Source: WTGJ01 sp965237765 (GTDB lineage: Bacteria > Chloroflexota > Anaerolineae > Aggregatilineales > Phototrophicaceae). From it: a DNA stretch of 64,000 nt. The notes under the pieces were generated by a model. That model made no database searches and was not told the DNA's origin. It saw only the letters and a list, made by a program, of their open reading frames with translations. Within the stretch, counting starts at the first letter, position 1, and each line of letters opens with the position of its first letter. The DNA lies in contig OZ250157.1 in the NCBI GenBank assembly GCA_965237765.1, positions 1-64,000 on the forward strand, written 5' to 3'. The translations under genes and the position numbers were made by a program. Positions 16,178 to 24,738 of the stretch are shown piece by piece.

Positions 16178-17785
16178 TCAGCCACCCAACAAGCGTACGA
16201 CAGAGTTGTTAATCGTCGGCAGCAGCCAATTCGGCCACAAGCCAGTGAAAAGCATCAACGCCAATAGCGGTGCGATAGCCAGCGCTTCCCGCCACTCGAT
16301 CTCCAAAGGCGTATCTCGCCAGCGCAAATTGAAGGGGCCATGCAGCACCGCACGAATGCTTTTCAAGATATAAGCGCCGGTGAAGAGCAGCCCGATCATC
16401 GCAATCGCTGTCAGCCAGGTATAGACCGGCCAGCTACCCCGCACGACCAGGAATTCGCTCACGAAACCATTCAAGCCGGGCAGACCCAAGCTCGCCATGC
16501 TGGTGAAGATGAAGATGCCGCCAAAAATCGGCGCCTTTACCCAGAAGCCACCGTATTCGCGCAAGTCTCGCGTGTGCGTCTTGTGATAAATCGCGCCGGC
16601 GAGCAAGAACATGCCGGCCGAGCTGAGGCCATGGTTGAACATCTGCATCACAGCGCCGTTGGCCGCATGAATGGCGTCCTCGATCTGCGCAGCGCTCCCA
16701 TCCTGCCAGGCGTGTCCATAGACTAATGCCAACACCGCCAGGCCAATCGCCACAAAACCCATGTGACTGACAGAACTGTAAGCCACGAGGCGCTTGATAT
16801 CATTCTGCGCCCAGGCGGCGAAAGCGCCTAGCACGATACCCAACACCGCCAACATGGCGAAGATACCCGCGAAATTCGTCACGAAACCGAGTACATTGAT
16901 TTCCGCTATCCAGATATCTGGGAAGAGCGGAATCACCAAACGGATGAAGCCATAGGCGCCCAGCTTCAACATCACGCCCGCCAACAACATCGAGCCTGCC
17001 GTGGGCGCTTCTCCATGCGCATCCGGCAACCAGGTATGGAAGGGCCAGATGGGTACTTTTATGCAAAACGCCAGGAAAAAGCCGAGGAAGGCCAACGCCT
17101 TGACGGTGCTATGGCTGATCCCCAGGAAGAGACCGCCCTTGCCAGCGTAGGCCGGCCAAATTCGTACCAGTTCTGAGATTTCGTAGGTGCCACCTGTGAG
17201 GCCGATCAGCTGAGTGGCAAGTAACATCCCCAACGTGCCACCGACGGAATAGATCATAAATTTGGTCGCCGCGTATTTGCGATTCGGCCCGCCCCACTGA
17301 TCGATGATGAAATACATCGGCACCAGGCTGAGCTCGTAAAACAGGAAGAAAATCATCAAATCCATCGCCACGAAAACACCCATCAGCCCCGTCTGGAAGA
17401 AGAGGATGAGCGCCAGGTGCATCGGCGCGCGGTCTTCAATTTCCCAGCTGATGAGGATGGCCAGTGGCGTCAATATGCCGGTGAGCAAAACCATCGTCAC
17501 GCTGATGCCATCCACACCGAGGTGCCATGACGAATTGAGCAGACGGAACCATTCTGACTTTACGACGAACTGGTAGGTCGGCCCGCCCTGTTCGTAAGCG
17601 AAGAAAATATCGACCGCCTGCCAGGTCAATAAAAGGGAAAGGATCAGCGCCAGCCAGCGCGCGATCTGCTTCGTTTGCGCTGCGCTCCCGCGCAACAACT
17701 GCGGCAGAAAGCCGACTACGAGGGCGAATAGCGCCGGCAGGAAAACCAGCGCGCTCAGCGGGTCGATGCCGAAGAATGCCGCCAT
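16178..17785 (-). CDS. nuoM: NADH-quinone oxidoreductase subunit M, first copy
   Basis: Canonical antiporter-like subunit, 535 residues. All key residues are visible: the TM5 glutamate in FFLFYELSLVPMYF, Lys243 in FCIKVPIWPFHTWLPDAH, the TM8 lysine in AGVMLKLGAYGFIR, SSVSHMGF and the TM12 glutamate in NGFVSEFLV. It begins 9 bases after nuoL with GGAG upstream of ATG 17785, and is followed after 31 bases by the second NuoM. Confidence 0.95.
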   Translation of the reverse strand: MAAFFGIDPLSALVFLPALFALVVGFLPQLLRGSAAQTKQIARWLALILSLLLTWQAVDIFFAYEQGGPTYQFVVKSEWFRLLNSSWHLGVDGISVTMVLLTGILTPLAILISWEIEDRAPMHLALILFFQTGLMGVFVAMDLMIFFLFYELSLVPMYFIIDQWGGPNRKYAATKFMIYSVGGTLGMLLATQLIGLTGGTYEISELVRIWPAYAGKGGLFLGISHSTVKALAFLGFFLAFCIKVPIWPFHTWLPDAHGEAPTAGSMLLAGVMLKLGAYGFIRLVIPLFPDIWIAEINVLGFVTNFAGIFAMLAVLGIVLGAFAAWAQNDIKRLVAYSSVSHMGFVAIGLAVLALVYGHAWQDGSAAQIEDAIHAANGAVMQMFNHGLSSAGMFLLAGAIYHKTHTRDLREYGGFWVKAPIFGGIFIFTSMASLGLPGLNGFVSEFLVVRGSWPVYTWLTAIAMIGLLFTGAYILKSIRAVLHGPFNLRWRDTPLEIEWREALAIAPLLALMLFTGLWPNWLLPTINNSVVRLLGG

Positions 17786-17794
17786 TCCTACTCC

Positions 17795-20083
17795 CTAACC
17801 CGCCGCGGCCATCGTTATCGCGACCAAAGCGCCCACCAAGATCGCCGCCGCAACGACGAAGAGCAAATATTGCTGCACGCGCCCAGTCTGAATACGCCGT
17901 ATCCAACCACCCGCCAACGCGATCCCTTCTGGTAGGCCATCACCCACACCATCAATGAGCCAGCTATTGACCACTTTCATCAAATCACCAAGCCAGGTGA
18001 AGACCCGAGCCAGTGTGTGCAAGACACCGTCGATGACCGTACGATCGAGGAAGCGGTCCGCAACCGCACCAGATACCCAGCGCGCCGGCCGCACGAATAG
18101 CCATTGGAAGAACTCGTCCAAGTAATACTTGTTGCGCAGCACAGCGTGCAGATTCTCGCCCAAGATCGCCACGAGCGGGTCTGGTTCGCCCGCGCGCAGG
18201 GGCCGCCGCCAATACATCAGCCAGCCCAGGCCAATGCCGCCGATGACGATGCCGAATGAGAAGAGCACCGGGACGATATTGAAGGCCAACGTGCCCGGCT
18301 CATCCTGCAACGTCGGCCCCAGGAAGTGATGGAAGGGGTTGTGCTCCGCCGAGAAGATCTGGCCAAAAACAGGGAAATCGGGGTGCACACCGACGTAACC
18401 GGCAACGATGGCGAAGAAGGCAAGGATAATGAGCGGCAAGGTCATCGTGAAGCTGACTACGCCCTGGCCCAGATTGGCATGTCCCGCCTCGTCCGTCCGC
18501 GCTTCACCCACAAAGGTCAAGCCCAGCTGGCGCATCGTGTAAAAGGCGGTCAAGAATGCCGCCAGGCCCAGCATTACGAAAACGAAGATATGCCCGGCGT
18601 AGCCGTGCGTCACCCCATACCAGGCATCGGCCAAAATCTCGTCCTTGGACCAGAAGCCGGCCGAAAGGAGAGGGAAACCTGCCAGCGATAAACCCCCGAT
18701 AAGAAAAGTGATGTAAGTAACCGGCATTGTGCGCCGCAAGCCACCCATATTCAACATATCTTGCGCGTCAATGGCTTGGCCATCGCCGTGATTGCCGCCA
18801 TGGTTTCCATGCGCATGGACATGGTGTTCGCCGTGCTCCATGCCGTGGATCACTGCGCCAGAAGCCATGAAGAGCAACGCTTTGAAGAAGGCGTGCATGA
18901 TGAGATGAAACGCAGCCGCAATGTAAGCGCCGATGCCGAGCGAGGCAGCCATGAAGCCGAGCTGCGAAATCGTCGAATAGGCCAGGACGCGCTTTACATC
19001 GTTTTGGGCCACGGCAATCGTCGCCGCGAAGAGGGCCGTGAAGCCCCCCACAACCAAGAGGAAGGTCATCGGCAACGTGTAGTGCCCGTGGTGAGCATCG
19101 CCACCGACGGCGAGCAAGGGATAGAGGCGGATGATGGAATAAATGCCCGCGGAGACCATCGCTGCCGCGTGGATCATCGCGCTCACCGGCGTCGGCCCTT
19201 CCATCGCGTCCGGTAGCCAAGTATGCAGCGGGAATTGCGCCGACTTACCCACGGTGCCGATGATGAGGAAAACACCAATCAATCCCGCGGCGCTCACGCC
19301 CCATCCGCCTAGGATGATGGCTGGCATCGCCGCTAGCGCATCCAGGACATTGGCGTCGTAAAGGATGGCGCGGAAGCTGAGCGTGCCGGCGCTGGCGTAC
19401 AGGTAGACGATGCCCAGCAACATCACCACATCGGCGACGCGGGTCGTCATGAACGCTTTGATAGCCGCCTCGTAGGCGCTCTTTTTCTCGTACCAGAAAC
19501 CGATGAGCATATACGAGCACAGACCCATCACTTCCCAGCCGACAAAAAGCAACAGCAAATTATCGGCGACGACGAGCGTGAGCATCGCCGCGGCGAAGAG
19601 TGAAATCAGCGCGAAAAAGCGCGCCTGCCGCGGGTCGTGCGCCATATAGCCGACGCTATAGATGAAGATCATCATCACAGCCAGCGGCACCATGACGAGC
19701 ATGACGGCCGTCAACGGGTCGACCAAAACGCCCATCCTCAGGGCCGTCGCGCCGCTATCCAACCAGGCCAGGCTATCCGCAAAAACGTGCTCGCCAAAAT
19801 GGGATGTAGCAAACGCTTCGCTCACGACGGACCACGCCAGCACCCAGGCGATGAGCGCGCCTCCCAGGCCGATGAGCACGCTGAGAACGCGGCTCCAGCC
19901 TGCGACTATGGGCACCCTCATGCCTTCGTAATCCGGATGGTGTCCGCCATATTCGTGGTCGGTCGCCGCGACGAGCTTCACCTTATTACTGAGGATGCTG
20001 ATGATGAAAAAGGCGAGCAGCGGTGCAACCGGTATCAACCAGGGCAATGTGTTCGGGTCGGCGAGGATTTCGTTCAACGACAT
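17795..20083 (-). CDS. nuoL: NADH-quinone oxidoreductase subunit L, extended lateral helix
   Basis: Distal antiporter subunit of complex I, 762 residues, longer than E. coli NuoL (613). The channel motifs GTVGKSAQFPLHTWLPDAM, NDVKRVLAYSTISQLGF and GFWSKDEI are intact. Two features add length: a His/Gly-rich loop (HGEHHVHAHGNHGGNHGD) and the C-terminal lateral amphipathic helix, which runs some 85 residues between KYYLDEFF and the last membrane helix (QQYLLFVV). That is roughly 20-30 residues more than I expect, as if to span one more antiporter unit. ATG 20083 is chosen; a TTG four codons upstream overlaps nuoK. Confidence 0.93.
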   Translation of the reverse strand: MSLNEILADPNTLPWLIPVAPLLAFFIISILSNKVKLVAATDHEYGGHHPDYEGMRVPIVAGWSRVLSVLIGLGGALIAWVLAWSVVSEAFATSHFGEHVFADSLAWLDSGATALRMGVLVDPLTAVMLVMVPLAVMMIFIYSVGYMAHDPRQARFFALISLFAAAMLTLVVADNLLLLFVGWEVMGLCSYMLIGFWYEKKSAYEAAIKAFMTTRVADVVMLLGIVYLYASAGTLSFRAILYDANVLDALAAMPAIILGGWGVSAAGLIGVFLIIGTVGKSAQFPLHTWLPDAMEGPTPVSAMIHAAAMVSAGIYSIIRLYPLLAVGGDAHHGHYTLPMTFLLVVGGFTALFAATIAVAQNDVKRVLAYSTISQLGFMAASLGIGAYIAAAFHLIMHAFFKALLFMASGAVIHGMEHGEHHVHAHGNHGGNHGDGQAIDAQDMLNMGGLRRTMPVTYITFLIGGLSLAGFPLLSAGFWSKDEILADAWYGVTHGYAGHIFVFVMLGLAAFLTAFYTMRQLGLTFVGEARTDEAGHANLGQGVVSFTMTLPLIILAFFAIVAGYVGVHPDFPVFGQIFSAEHNPFHHFLGPTLQDEPGTLAFNIVPVLFSFGIVIGGIGLGWLMYWRRPLRAGEPDPLVAILGENLHAVLRNKYYLDEFFQWLFVRPARWVSGAVADRFLDRTVIDGVLHTLARVFTWLGDLMKVVNSWLIDGVGDGLPEGIALAGGWIRRIQTGRVQQYLLFVVAAAILVGALVAITMAAAG

Positions 20084-20091
20084 GGCCCGGC

Positions 20092-20397
20092 TCAACCTCG
20101 CAACGCGTCGACTTCTTCGACGACGATGGAGCTGTACTGGCGATAAACGGCGATGATGATGGCCAACCCGACCGCCGCTTCCGCCGCCGCGACGACGATA
20201 ACGAAGGCCGCGAATATTTGCCCAGCCATATCCTGTGGTGCGTTATAACGCCAGAAGGCGACGAGGTTGATATTCACCGCATTCAACATCAACTCGACGC
20301 TCATCAGGATAACAATGGCGTTGCGGCGCGCGAGCACACCAAAAGCACCGATGCAGAAGAGAGCACTCGCGACGACCAGATAGGTCCAGAGCGGCAT
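20092..20397 (-). CDS. nuoK: NADH-quinone oxidoreductase subunit K
   Basis: Three-helix subunit of the complex I E-channel, 101 residues. The conserved helix-2 segment SVELMLNAVNINLVAF contains the family glutamate, and the third helix has the second acidic residue (AAAEAAVGLAIIIAVY). The ATG shares a base with the nuoJ TGA (TGATG), indicating coupled translation; a GTG one codon earlier is possible. Confidence 0.95.
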   Translation of the reverse strand: MPLWTYLVVASALFCIGAFGVLARRNAIVILMSVELMLNAVNINLVAFWRYNAPQDMAGQIFAAFVIVVAAAEAAVGLAIIIAVYRQYSSIVVEEVDALRG

Positions 20398-20927
20398 CAC
20401 GAGCCGCCTCCTTCGTCATCCCGCGCGAGGACAATGGCGCCGATCATCGCCGCTGTCAATAACACCGAAGCCACCTCGAAAGGTAGCACGAAGCCATCGC
20501 CGCTCACTAAGGCCACGCCCAAATCGGCCGTGCTGCCGGGTGTCCCCAGCGCAGCGCCAGCGCGCTCTCCCCAGACGGGCTCAATAACCGTGACGAAGAG
20601 AATGACGAAAGCCAATATCGCTGCGATAGCACCGAGCCACCATTGGCGCAAAAAGCGGCTTTGCAACTTCGTCATTCCGCGCGTGAGCATTACAGCGAAG
20701 GTGATCAGGATGCCGATGGCGCCAATATAAACGAGTACTTGCACAGCAGCCAGAAATGGCGCACTCAGCAGGACGAAATAGCCGGCCACACCGAATAGAC
20801 TCACCATAAGCCAAATGGAGCCACGCACGAGGTTGCGGTTGTTCACGACGCCGATCGCGCCGCCCAGCGTGAAGAGCGTGCTCAGCACAAAGAAAAAGAG
20901 CTGCGGCGAGACGTCGACGTTGGCCAT
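20397..20927 (-). CDS. nuoJ: NADH-quinone oxidoreductase subunit J
   Basis: Five-helix subunit, 176 residues, next to NuoK and NuoA in the E-channel. The conserved third helix is visible: VQVLVYIGAIGILITFAVML. GAGGGG seven bases before ATG 20927 is a strong ribosome site. It follows nuoH by only three bases. Confidence 0.95.
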   Translation of the reverse strand: MANVDVSPQLFFFVLSTLFTLGGAIGVVNNRNLVRGSIWLMVSLFGVAGYFVLLSAPFLAAVQVLVYIGAIGILITFAVMLTRGMTKLQSRFLRQWWLGAIAAILAFVILFVTVIEPVWGERAGAALGTPGSTADLGVALVSGDGFVLPFEVASVLLTAAMIGAIVLARDDEGGGS

Positions 20928-20930
20928 CGT

Positions 20931-22130
20931 TCAGCCCCTCGCCGAAGCCATCATCCGCTGCCGACGCCCACGCGCTCGCAGGAATTGCATCATGACCAGT
21001 ACTTGCACCAGATTGCCGAGCAACATGATGACCGTCATCGGTAACGCATCGATGAAACCAGGAGATTGCGTCAAATCGACCGCCAGGCCCAGCTCCTGCA
21101 GCACCTTCAACAAGAAAGCCGTGATGAGCAAATTGGAGATAGAGAGCGGTACCAGCCATTGCCAATTGAAATGCATCACTTGGTCGATGCGCAAACGCGG
21201 GATGGTAAAACGGATTAGATCTGATGCGAAGAAGAGTACGAACGCCTTCAGAAAGAAATATATGACCCCCAACCAGGGCCAGCGGTCAATAAAGGGACCA
21301 TTCCAGCCGCCGAAGAAAAGCACCGCCAGTAAGACGCCTTGTGTGAGCCAGTGCGCGTATTCGCCCGCCATAAACATGCCGAATTTCATGCCAGAATATT
21401 CGACGTTATAGCCCGCCGTCAGCTCAGATTCCGCTTCGATCAAATCGAATGGCGACCGTCCAACTTCCGCCTGGCTGGCAAGGAAGAAGGTGAGCGCCGC
21501 TAAGGGCGATAATGCGACGAACCACATGCTCGCTTGCGCTTCCACGATACTGACCAGACTTCCTGTACCCAAGAAAAGCACCGGCACTAGCAGCGCCATC
21601 ACCATCGGGATTTCGTAGCTGATCAATTGAGCGACAGCGCGAAAACCACCGAGCAGGGCGTATTTGTTGTTACTCGCCCAACCGCCCATCACCACCGCCA
21701 GCGTGCCTAGCGAGGCGACGGCCACCACATAAAGAACGCCAGTATCCACATCCACGCCGACGAAATTCGGCGCCATCGGCACCACCGCCCAGACCAGGAT
21801 GACCGAGGATACAGAGAGCACCGGCGCCAAATTATAAATCAGACGGTCGGCGTTAGCGGGTGTGATGTCTTCCTTAATGAGCAACTTACCCAAATCCGCG
21901 AAGCTTTGCAGCAAACCAAAAGGGCCAACACGGTTGGGGCCCATGCGGTCTTGCACTCGACCGCCAAACTTGCGATCTCCCCAAATTAGTCCAATGATAA
22001 CGAGCAAGGGAATGGTGGCGACGATGAGCACGCCCAGCACAATGGCCAGAAAGAGCGAAATATCGCTGCCCAGGCCGAGCGTATCGCGCAGCAATTCGGT
22101 GAGCGCGGTTACGATATCCCGCCGTTCCAC
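20931..22130 (-). CDS. nuoH: NADH-quinone oxidoreductase subunit H
   Basis: Quinone-chamber subunit linking the peripheral arm to the membrane arm, 399 residues, about eight helices. Family marks are present: QDRMGPNRVGPFGLLQ at the first cytoplasmic loop, RAVAQLISYEIPM, and FDLIEAESELTAGYNVEY, whose acidic loop couples quinone reduction to pumping. The start is GTG 22130, supported by GGAG eight bases upstream. A basic C-terminal tail (RARGRRQRMM) is slightly long. Confidence 0.96.
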   Translation of the reverse strand: MERRDIVTALTELLRDTLGLGSDISLFLAIVLGVLIVATIPLLVIIGLIWGDRKFGGRVQDRMGPNRVGPFGLLQSFADLGKLLIKEDITPANADRLIYNLAPVLSVSSVILVWAVVPMAPNFVGVDVDTGVLYVVAVASLGTLAVVMGGWASNNKYALLGGFRAVAQLISYEIPMVMALLVPVLFLGTGSLVSIVEAQASMWFVALSPLAALTFFLASQAEVGRSPFDLIEAESELTAGYNVEYSGMKFGMFMAGEYAHWLTQGVLLAVLFFGGWNGPFIDRWPWLGVIYFFLKAFVLFFASDLIRFTIPRLRIDQVMHFNWQWLVPLSISNLLITAFLLKVLQELGLAVDLTQSPGFIDALPMTVIMLLGNLVQVLVMMQFLRARGRRQRMMASARG

Positions 22131-22169
22131 GTCAGCTACTCCTAAACAGGCGCGCGCTCGGGTTTGCGA

Positions 22170-22532
22170 TCAGACCCACTCCAGCGCATCCTTGCGCCAG
22201 GCATAGATAAGCGCATCCAAGAGCAGGAAGATGAACAGAAAGCCAGCGCCAAACGCGAACAAATCCAGCCGCTTGTAAGCCATCGCCCAGGGGAAGAGCA
22301 ACACCATCTCGACATCAAAGATGAGGAAAATGAGCCCATAGATATAATACTGAACACGGAATTGTACCCAGGTGTCGCCAACGGTCTCGAGCCCGCATTC
22401 GTAAGTCTGAGATTTGATGACGTTGGGTTTCTTCGGACCGAGGAAGCGGGCAACGATGATCGGCAAAGCCGGTAGTATGGGCGAAAGGATGAAGAAGGCG
22501 CCAATGAAAGCCCAGCTGTTGATCGATTCCAT
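22170..22532 (-). CDS. nuoA: NADH-quinone oxidoreductase subunit A
   Basis: Three-helix subunit, 120 residues. It has the conserved SQTYECGLETVG loop with the cysteine near the quinone site, and FDVEMVLLFPWA in helix 2. ATG 22532 follows AGGGG. It is the first gene of a 12.5 kb membrane-protein operon. Unlike standard nuo operons, nuoB does not follow; nuoH does. Confidence 0.95.
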   Translation of the reverse strand: MESINSWAFIGAFFILSPILPALPIIVARFLGPKKPNVIKSQTYECGLETVGDTWVQFRVQYYIYGLIFLIFDVEMVLLFPWAMAYKRLDLFAFGAGFLFIFLLLDALIYAWRKDALEWV

Positions 22533-22588
22533 CACTACCCCTACAGCGTGCCCACCAGAAGTTTGCGCGCTTCGGAACGAACGCGGCG

Positions 22589-22617
22589 AGTATAACAATG
22601 CCCTTCACGATGTGCAA
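22589..22617 (-). promoter_or_regulatory. Likely promoter of the nuo-atp operon
   Basis: Minus strand TTGCAC, 17-base spacer, TATACT preceded by TGT (extended -10). It lies 57 bases upstream of nuoA, in the gap to the divergent femX genes. Plus strand TATAAC at 22591-22596 overlaps it and might serve femX. Confidence 0.5.
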
Positions 22618-22655
22618 TGCTGCTTCCTCGTCAATTTGCCGAAACGAACCGCTTG

Positions 22656-23672
22656 ATGTTCACTCGCTTTCTGCCGGATAGTGACACCTGGGATGCCTTC
22701 GTCGCCCGCCAGCCGCGCGCCCATATCCTGCAGACTACCACCTGGGCCGCGCTCAAATCTGATTTTGGCTGGCGGCAAGCGCGCGTGGCGTTGGCTGATG
22801 ACGCTGGCACTATCGTCGCCGGCGCGCAGTTGCTTTTCCGCCGCCTGCCCGCCCTCCCTTATACGCTCGCCTACCTTGGCAAAGGTCCTTATGGTGAACG
22901 ACCAGCCGTCGCGAAACTCTGGCCGGCGATCCATAGCTGCGCCCGCGCCCATCGCGCCGCCTTCTTAAAATGGGAGCCCGACGTAGCGAATGTAGTGAAT
23001 TTCGCGCCGCCGCCCGATTTCCGCCTGAGCGCCCAGTCCGTCCAGCCACCCCGCACGATCCTGGTCGATATCAGCGGCGACGAAGCGAGCATCCTCGCGC
23101 GCATGAATCAGGGCACGCGCCGCAAGATCCGTCACAGCAGCCGCGAACTGCAATTTCGAGAAGGAAGCAACGCCGATATTCCCGCCTTCTTCGCACTTCT
23201 CGAGGAGACCGCACGCCGCAACGGCTTCGGCATCCACCCCCTTGCCTATTACGAACGCGCGGCCTCTCTCTTCCTGTCGGGACGCGCCGCCCTCATCCTG
23301 GCCGAACGAGAAGGGCAAACGCTGGCCGGCGTGATGGTCTTCGCCTTGGGGCGACGGGCATGGTATTTCTACGGTGCGTCCTCAGCCGCGGCGCGCACTG
23401 CCAACGCTGGTTATGGTGCGCAATGGGCGGCCGTTCGCTGGGCGCGCGAACGAGGCTGCCTAGAATACGACCTCTGGGGCGTGCCCGACGAAGACCCTGC
23501 GAGCCTGGAGGCGCAATTCAAACAGCGCTCTGATGGCCTATGGGGCGTATATGGCTTCAAGCGCGGGTGGGGCGGTCAGATAACGCGCAGCGTCGGCACC
23601 TGGGATTGCGTGTATCAACCGCTCGCATACGCCGCTTTCCGAGCGGCCTACGCGCTGCGGCGAAAGCGATAG
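22656..23672 (+). CDS. FemABX-family aminoacyltransferase, copy 1
   Basis: A 338-residue protein of the FemABX group, whose members transfer amino acids from aminoacyl-tRNA to the peptidoglycan precursor to build interpeptide bridges. It has two GNAT-like halves: N-terminal HILQTTTWAALKSDFGW, the basic NQGTRRKIRHSSR helix, and the C-terminal DLWGVPDED and YGFKRGWGG segments that close the family fold. Start is uncertain: ATG 22656 gives a standard N-terminus, ATG 22617 adds 13 residues; neither has a clear ribosome site. It is immediately followed by a paralogue. Amino acid and acceptor are not deducible. Confidence 0.85.
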   Translation: MFTRFLPDSDTWDAFVARQPRAHILQTTTWAALKSDFGWRQARVALADDAGTIVAGAQLLFRRLPALPYTLAYLGKGPYGERPAVAKLWPAIHSCARAHRAAFLKWEPDVANVVNFAPPPDFRLSAQSVQPPRTILVDISGDEASILARMNQGTRRKIRHSSRELQFREGSNADIPAFFALLEETARRNGFGIHPLAYYERAASLFLSGRAALILAEREGQTLAGVMVFALGRRAWYFYGASSAAARTANAGYGAQWAAVRWARERGCLEYDLWGVPDEDPASLEAQFKQRSDGLWGVYGFKRGWGGQITRSVGTWDCVYQPLAYAAFRAAYALRRKR

Positions 23673-23677
23673 CGATC

Positions 23678-24727
23678 TTGAGCGCCCGCTACGAACTCAT
23701 CACCGATTCCGATCGCTGGCGGCAACTCTGGTCGACCATGCCATCGCCGCATATCCTACAAAGCTGGGAATGGAGCGAAATCAAACGGGCGACGACCGGC
23801 TGGCAGCCGTTGCGCTACGCTTTTTTTGATGGCCAAACCCTCCTCGCCATCGCGGCTTTCGGCATCCGTCCCCTCGGTCCCATCCGCTTGATGTACGCGC
23901 CGCGCGGGCCGCTCTTCGCTACAGGACAACGAGACTACGCCGCTGTGTTAGCCGCCCTACCAGGCATCGCGCGAGAACAAGGCGCGCTCTGGCTGAAGAT
24001 CGACCCGGGCATCGCCCTCGCTAACCGACCTATGGACGAAACGGAATGGCAAGAACATCGCGAAGGCCGCGCGCTGTGCGATTCCCTGCGCGCTGCTGGC
24101 TGGCGTCATTCCCCGCAACAGGTTCAATTTCCTAACACGCAGATCCTCGATCTGACGCCAACTGAAGAGACACTACTCGCCAACATGAGCGCCAACACGC
24201 GCCGCAAGATACGCGTCGCGGTGCGTAAGGGCGTCACGATTCGAGTTGGAGAAGAAAACGACCTGTGCTCTTTATACACCATGTATGCGGAAACGGCAGC
24301 GCGGGATGGCTTCCGCATCCGCCCTTCAACATATTACCTCCACGTCTGGCGGCACATGGTGCGTGCGGATATGGCGCAGGTGTTGATCGCCGAATGTGCC
24401 GGCGCCGCCATCGCGCATAGCATCCTCATGCATGGCGGCGAAAGCTGTTGGTTCTTTTATGGTGCCTCTTCCAATCGCGAGCGCGCCCGCATGCCAAACT
24501 ACGCGCTGCAATGGGAAGGCATACGCTGGGCAAAACGCGCCGGTTACCGCGTATACGATTTCTGGGGGGCGCCAACAGAATTTGACGAAAGTGACCCATT
24601 ATGGGGAGTCTATCAATTCAAGCGCGGCTTCCGCGGGTGCCTGGTCCGCGGCGTAGGCGCCTGGGATTACGCGCCAAAGCCAATGCGCTATGCTCTCTAC
24701 CAATGGCTGCAACGAATCAGACGATGA
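23678..24727 (+). CDS. FemABX-family aminoacyltransferase, copy 2
   Basis: A paralogue of the preceding gene, about 349 residues. Shared features are HILQSWEWSEIKRATTGW, NTRRKIRVAVRKG, WFFYGASSNRER, DFWGAPTEFDE and YQFKRGFRG. No ATG lies near the start; TTG 23678, five bases after the previous stop, gives the expected N-terminus (SARYELITDSDRW). The pair is diverged, so they likely add different residues of the bridge or act on different acceptors (inference). Its stop overlaps a possible ATG of the serine hydrolase gene. Confidence 0.85.
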   Translation: MSARYELITDSDRWRQLWSTMPSPHILQSWEWSEIKRATTGWQPLRYAFFDGQTLLAIAAFGIRPLGPIRLMYAPRGPLFATGQRDYAAVLAALPGIAREQGALWLKIDPGIALANRPMDETEWQEHREGRALCDSLRAAGWRHSPQQVQFPNTQILDLTPTEETLLANMSANTRRKIRVAVRKGVTIRVGEENDLCSLYTMYAETAARDGFRIRPSTYYLHVWRHMVRADMAQVLIAECAGAAIAHSILMHGGESCWFFYGASSNRERARMPNYALQWEGIRWAKRAGYRVYDFWGAPTEFDESDPLWGVYQFKRGFRGCLVRGVGAWDYAPKPMRYALYQWLQRIRR

Positions 24728-24738
24728 AGGATTTACCG

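Noticed and set aside
14425..17785. Tandem nuoM as an assembly duplication
   Set aside because: The two proteins differ throughout, including in a channel residue and loop lengths, so they are old paralogues.
18780..18850. Simple repeat with His codons
   Set aside because: It is the His/Gly-rich loop inside nuoL, in frame and flanked by conserved helices.
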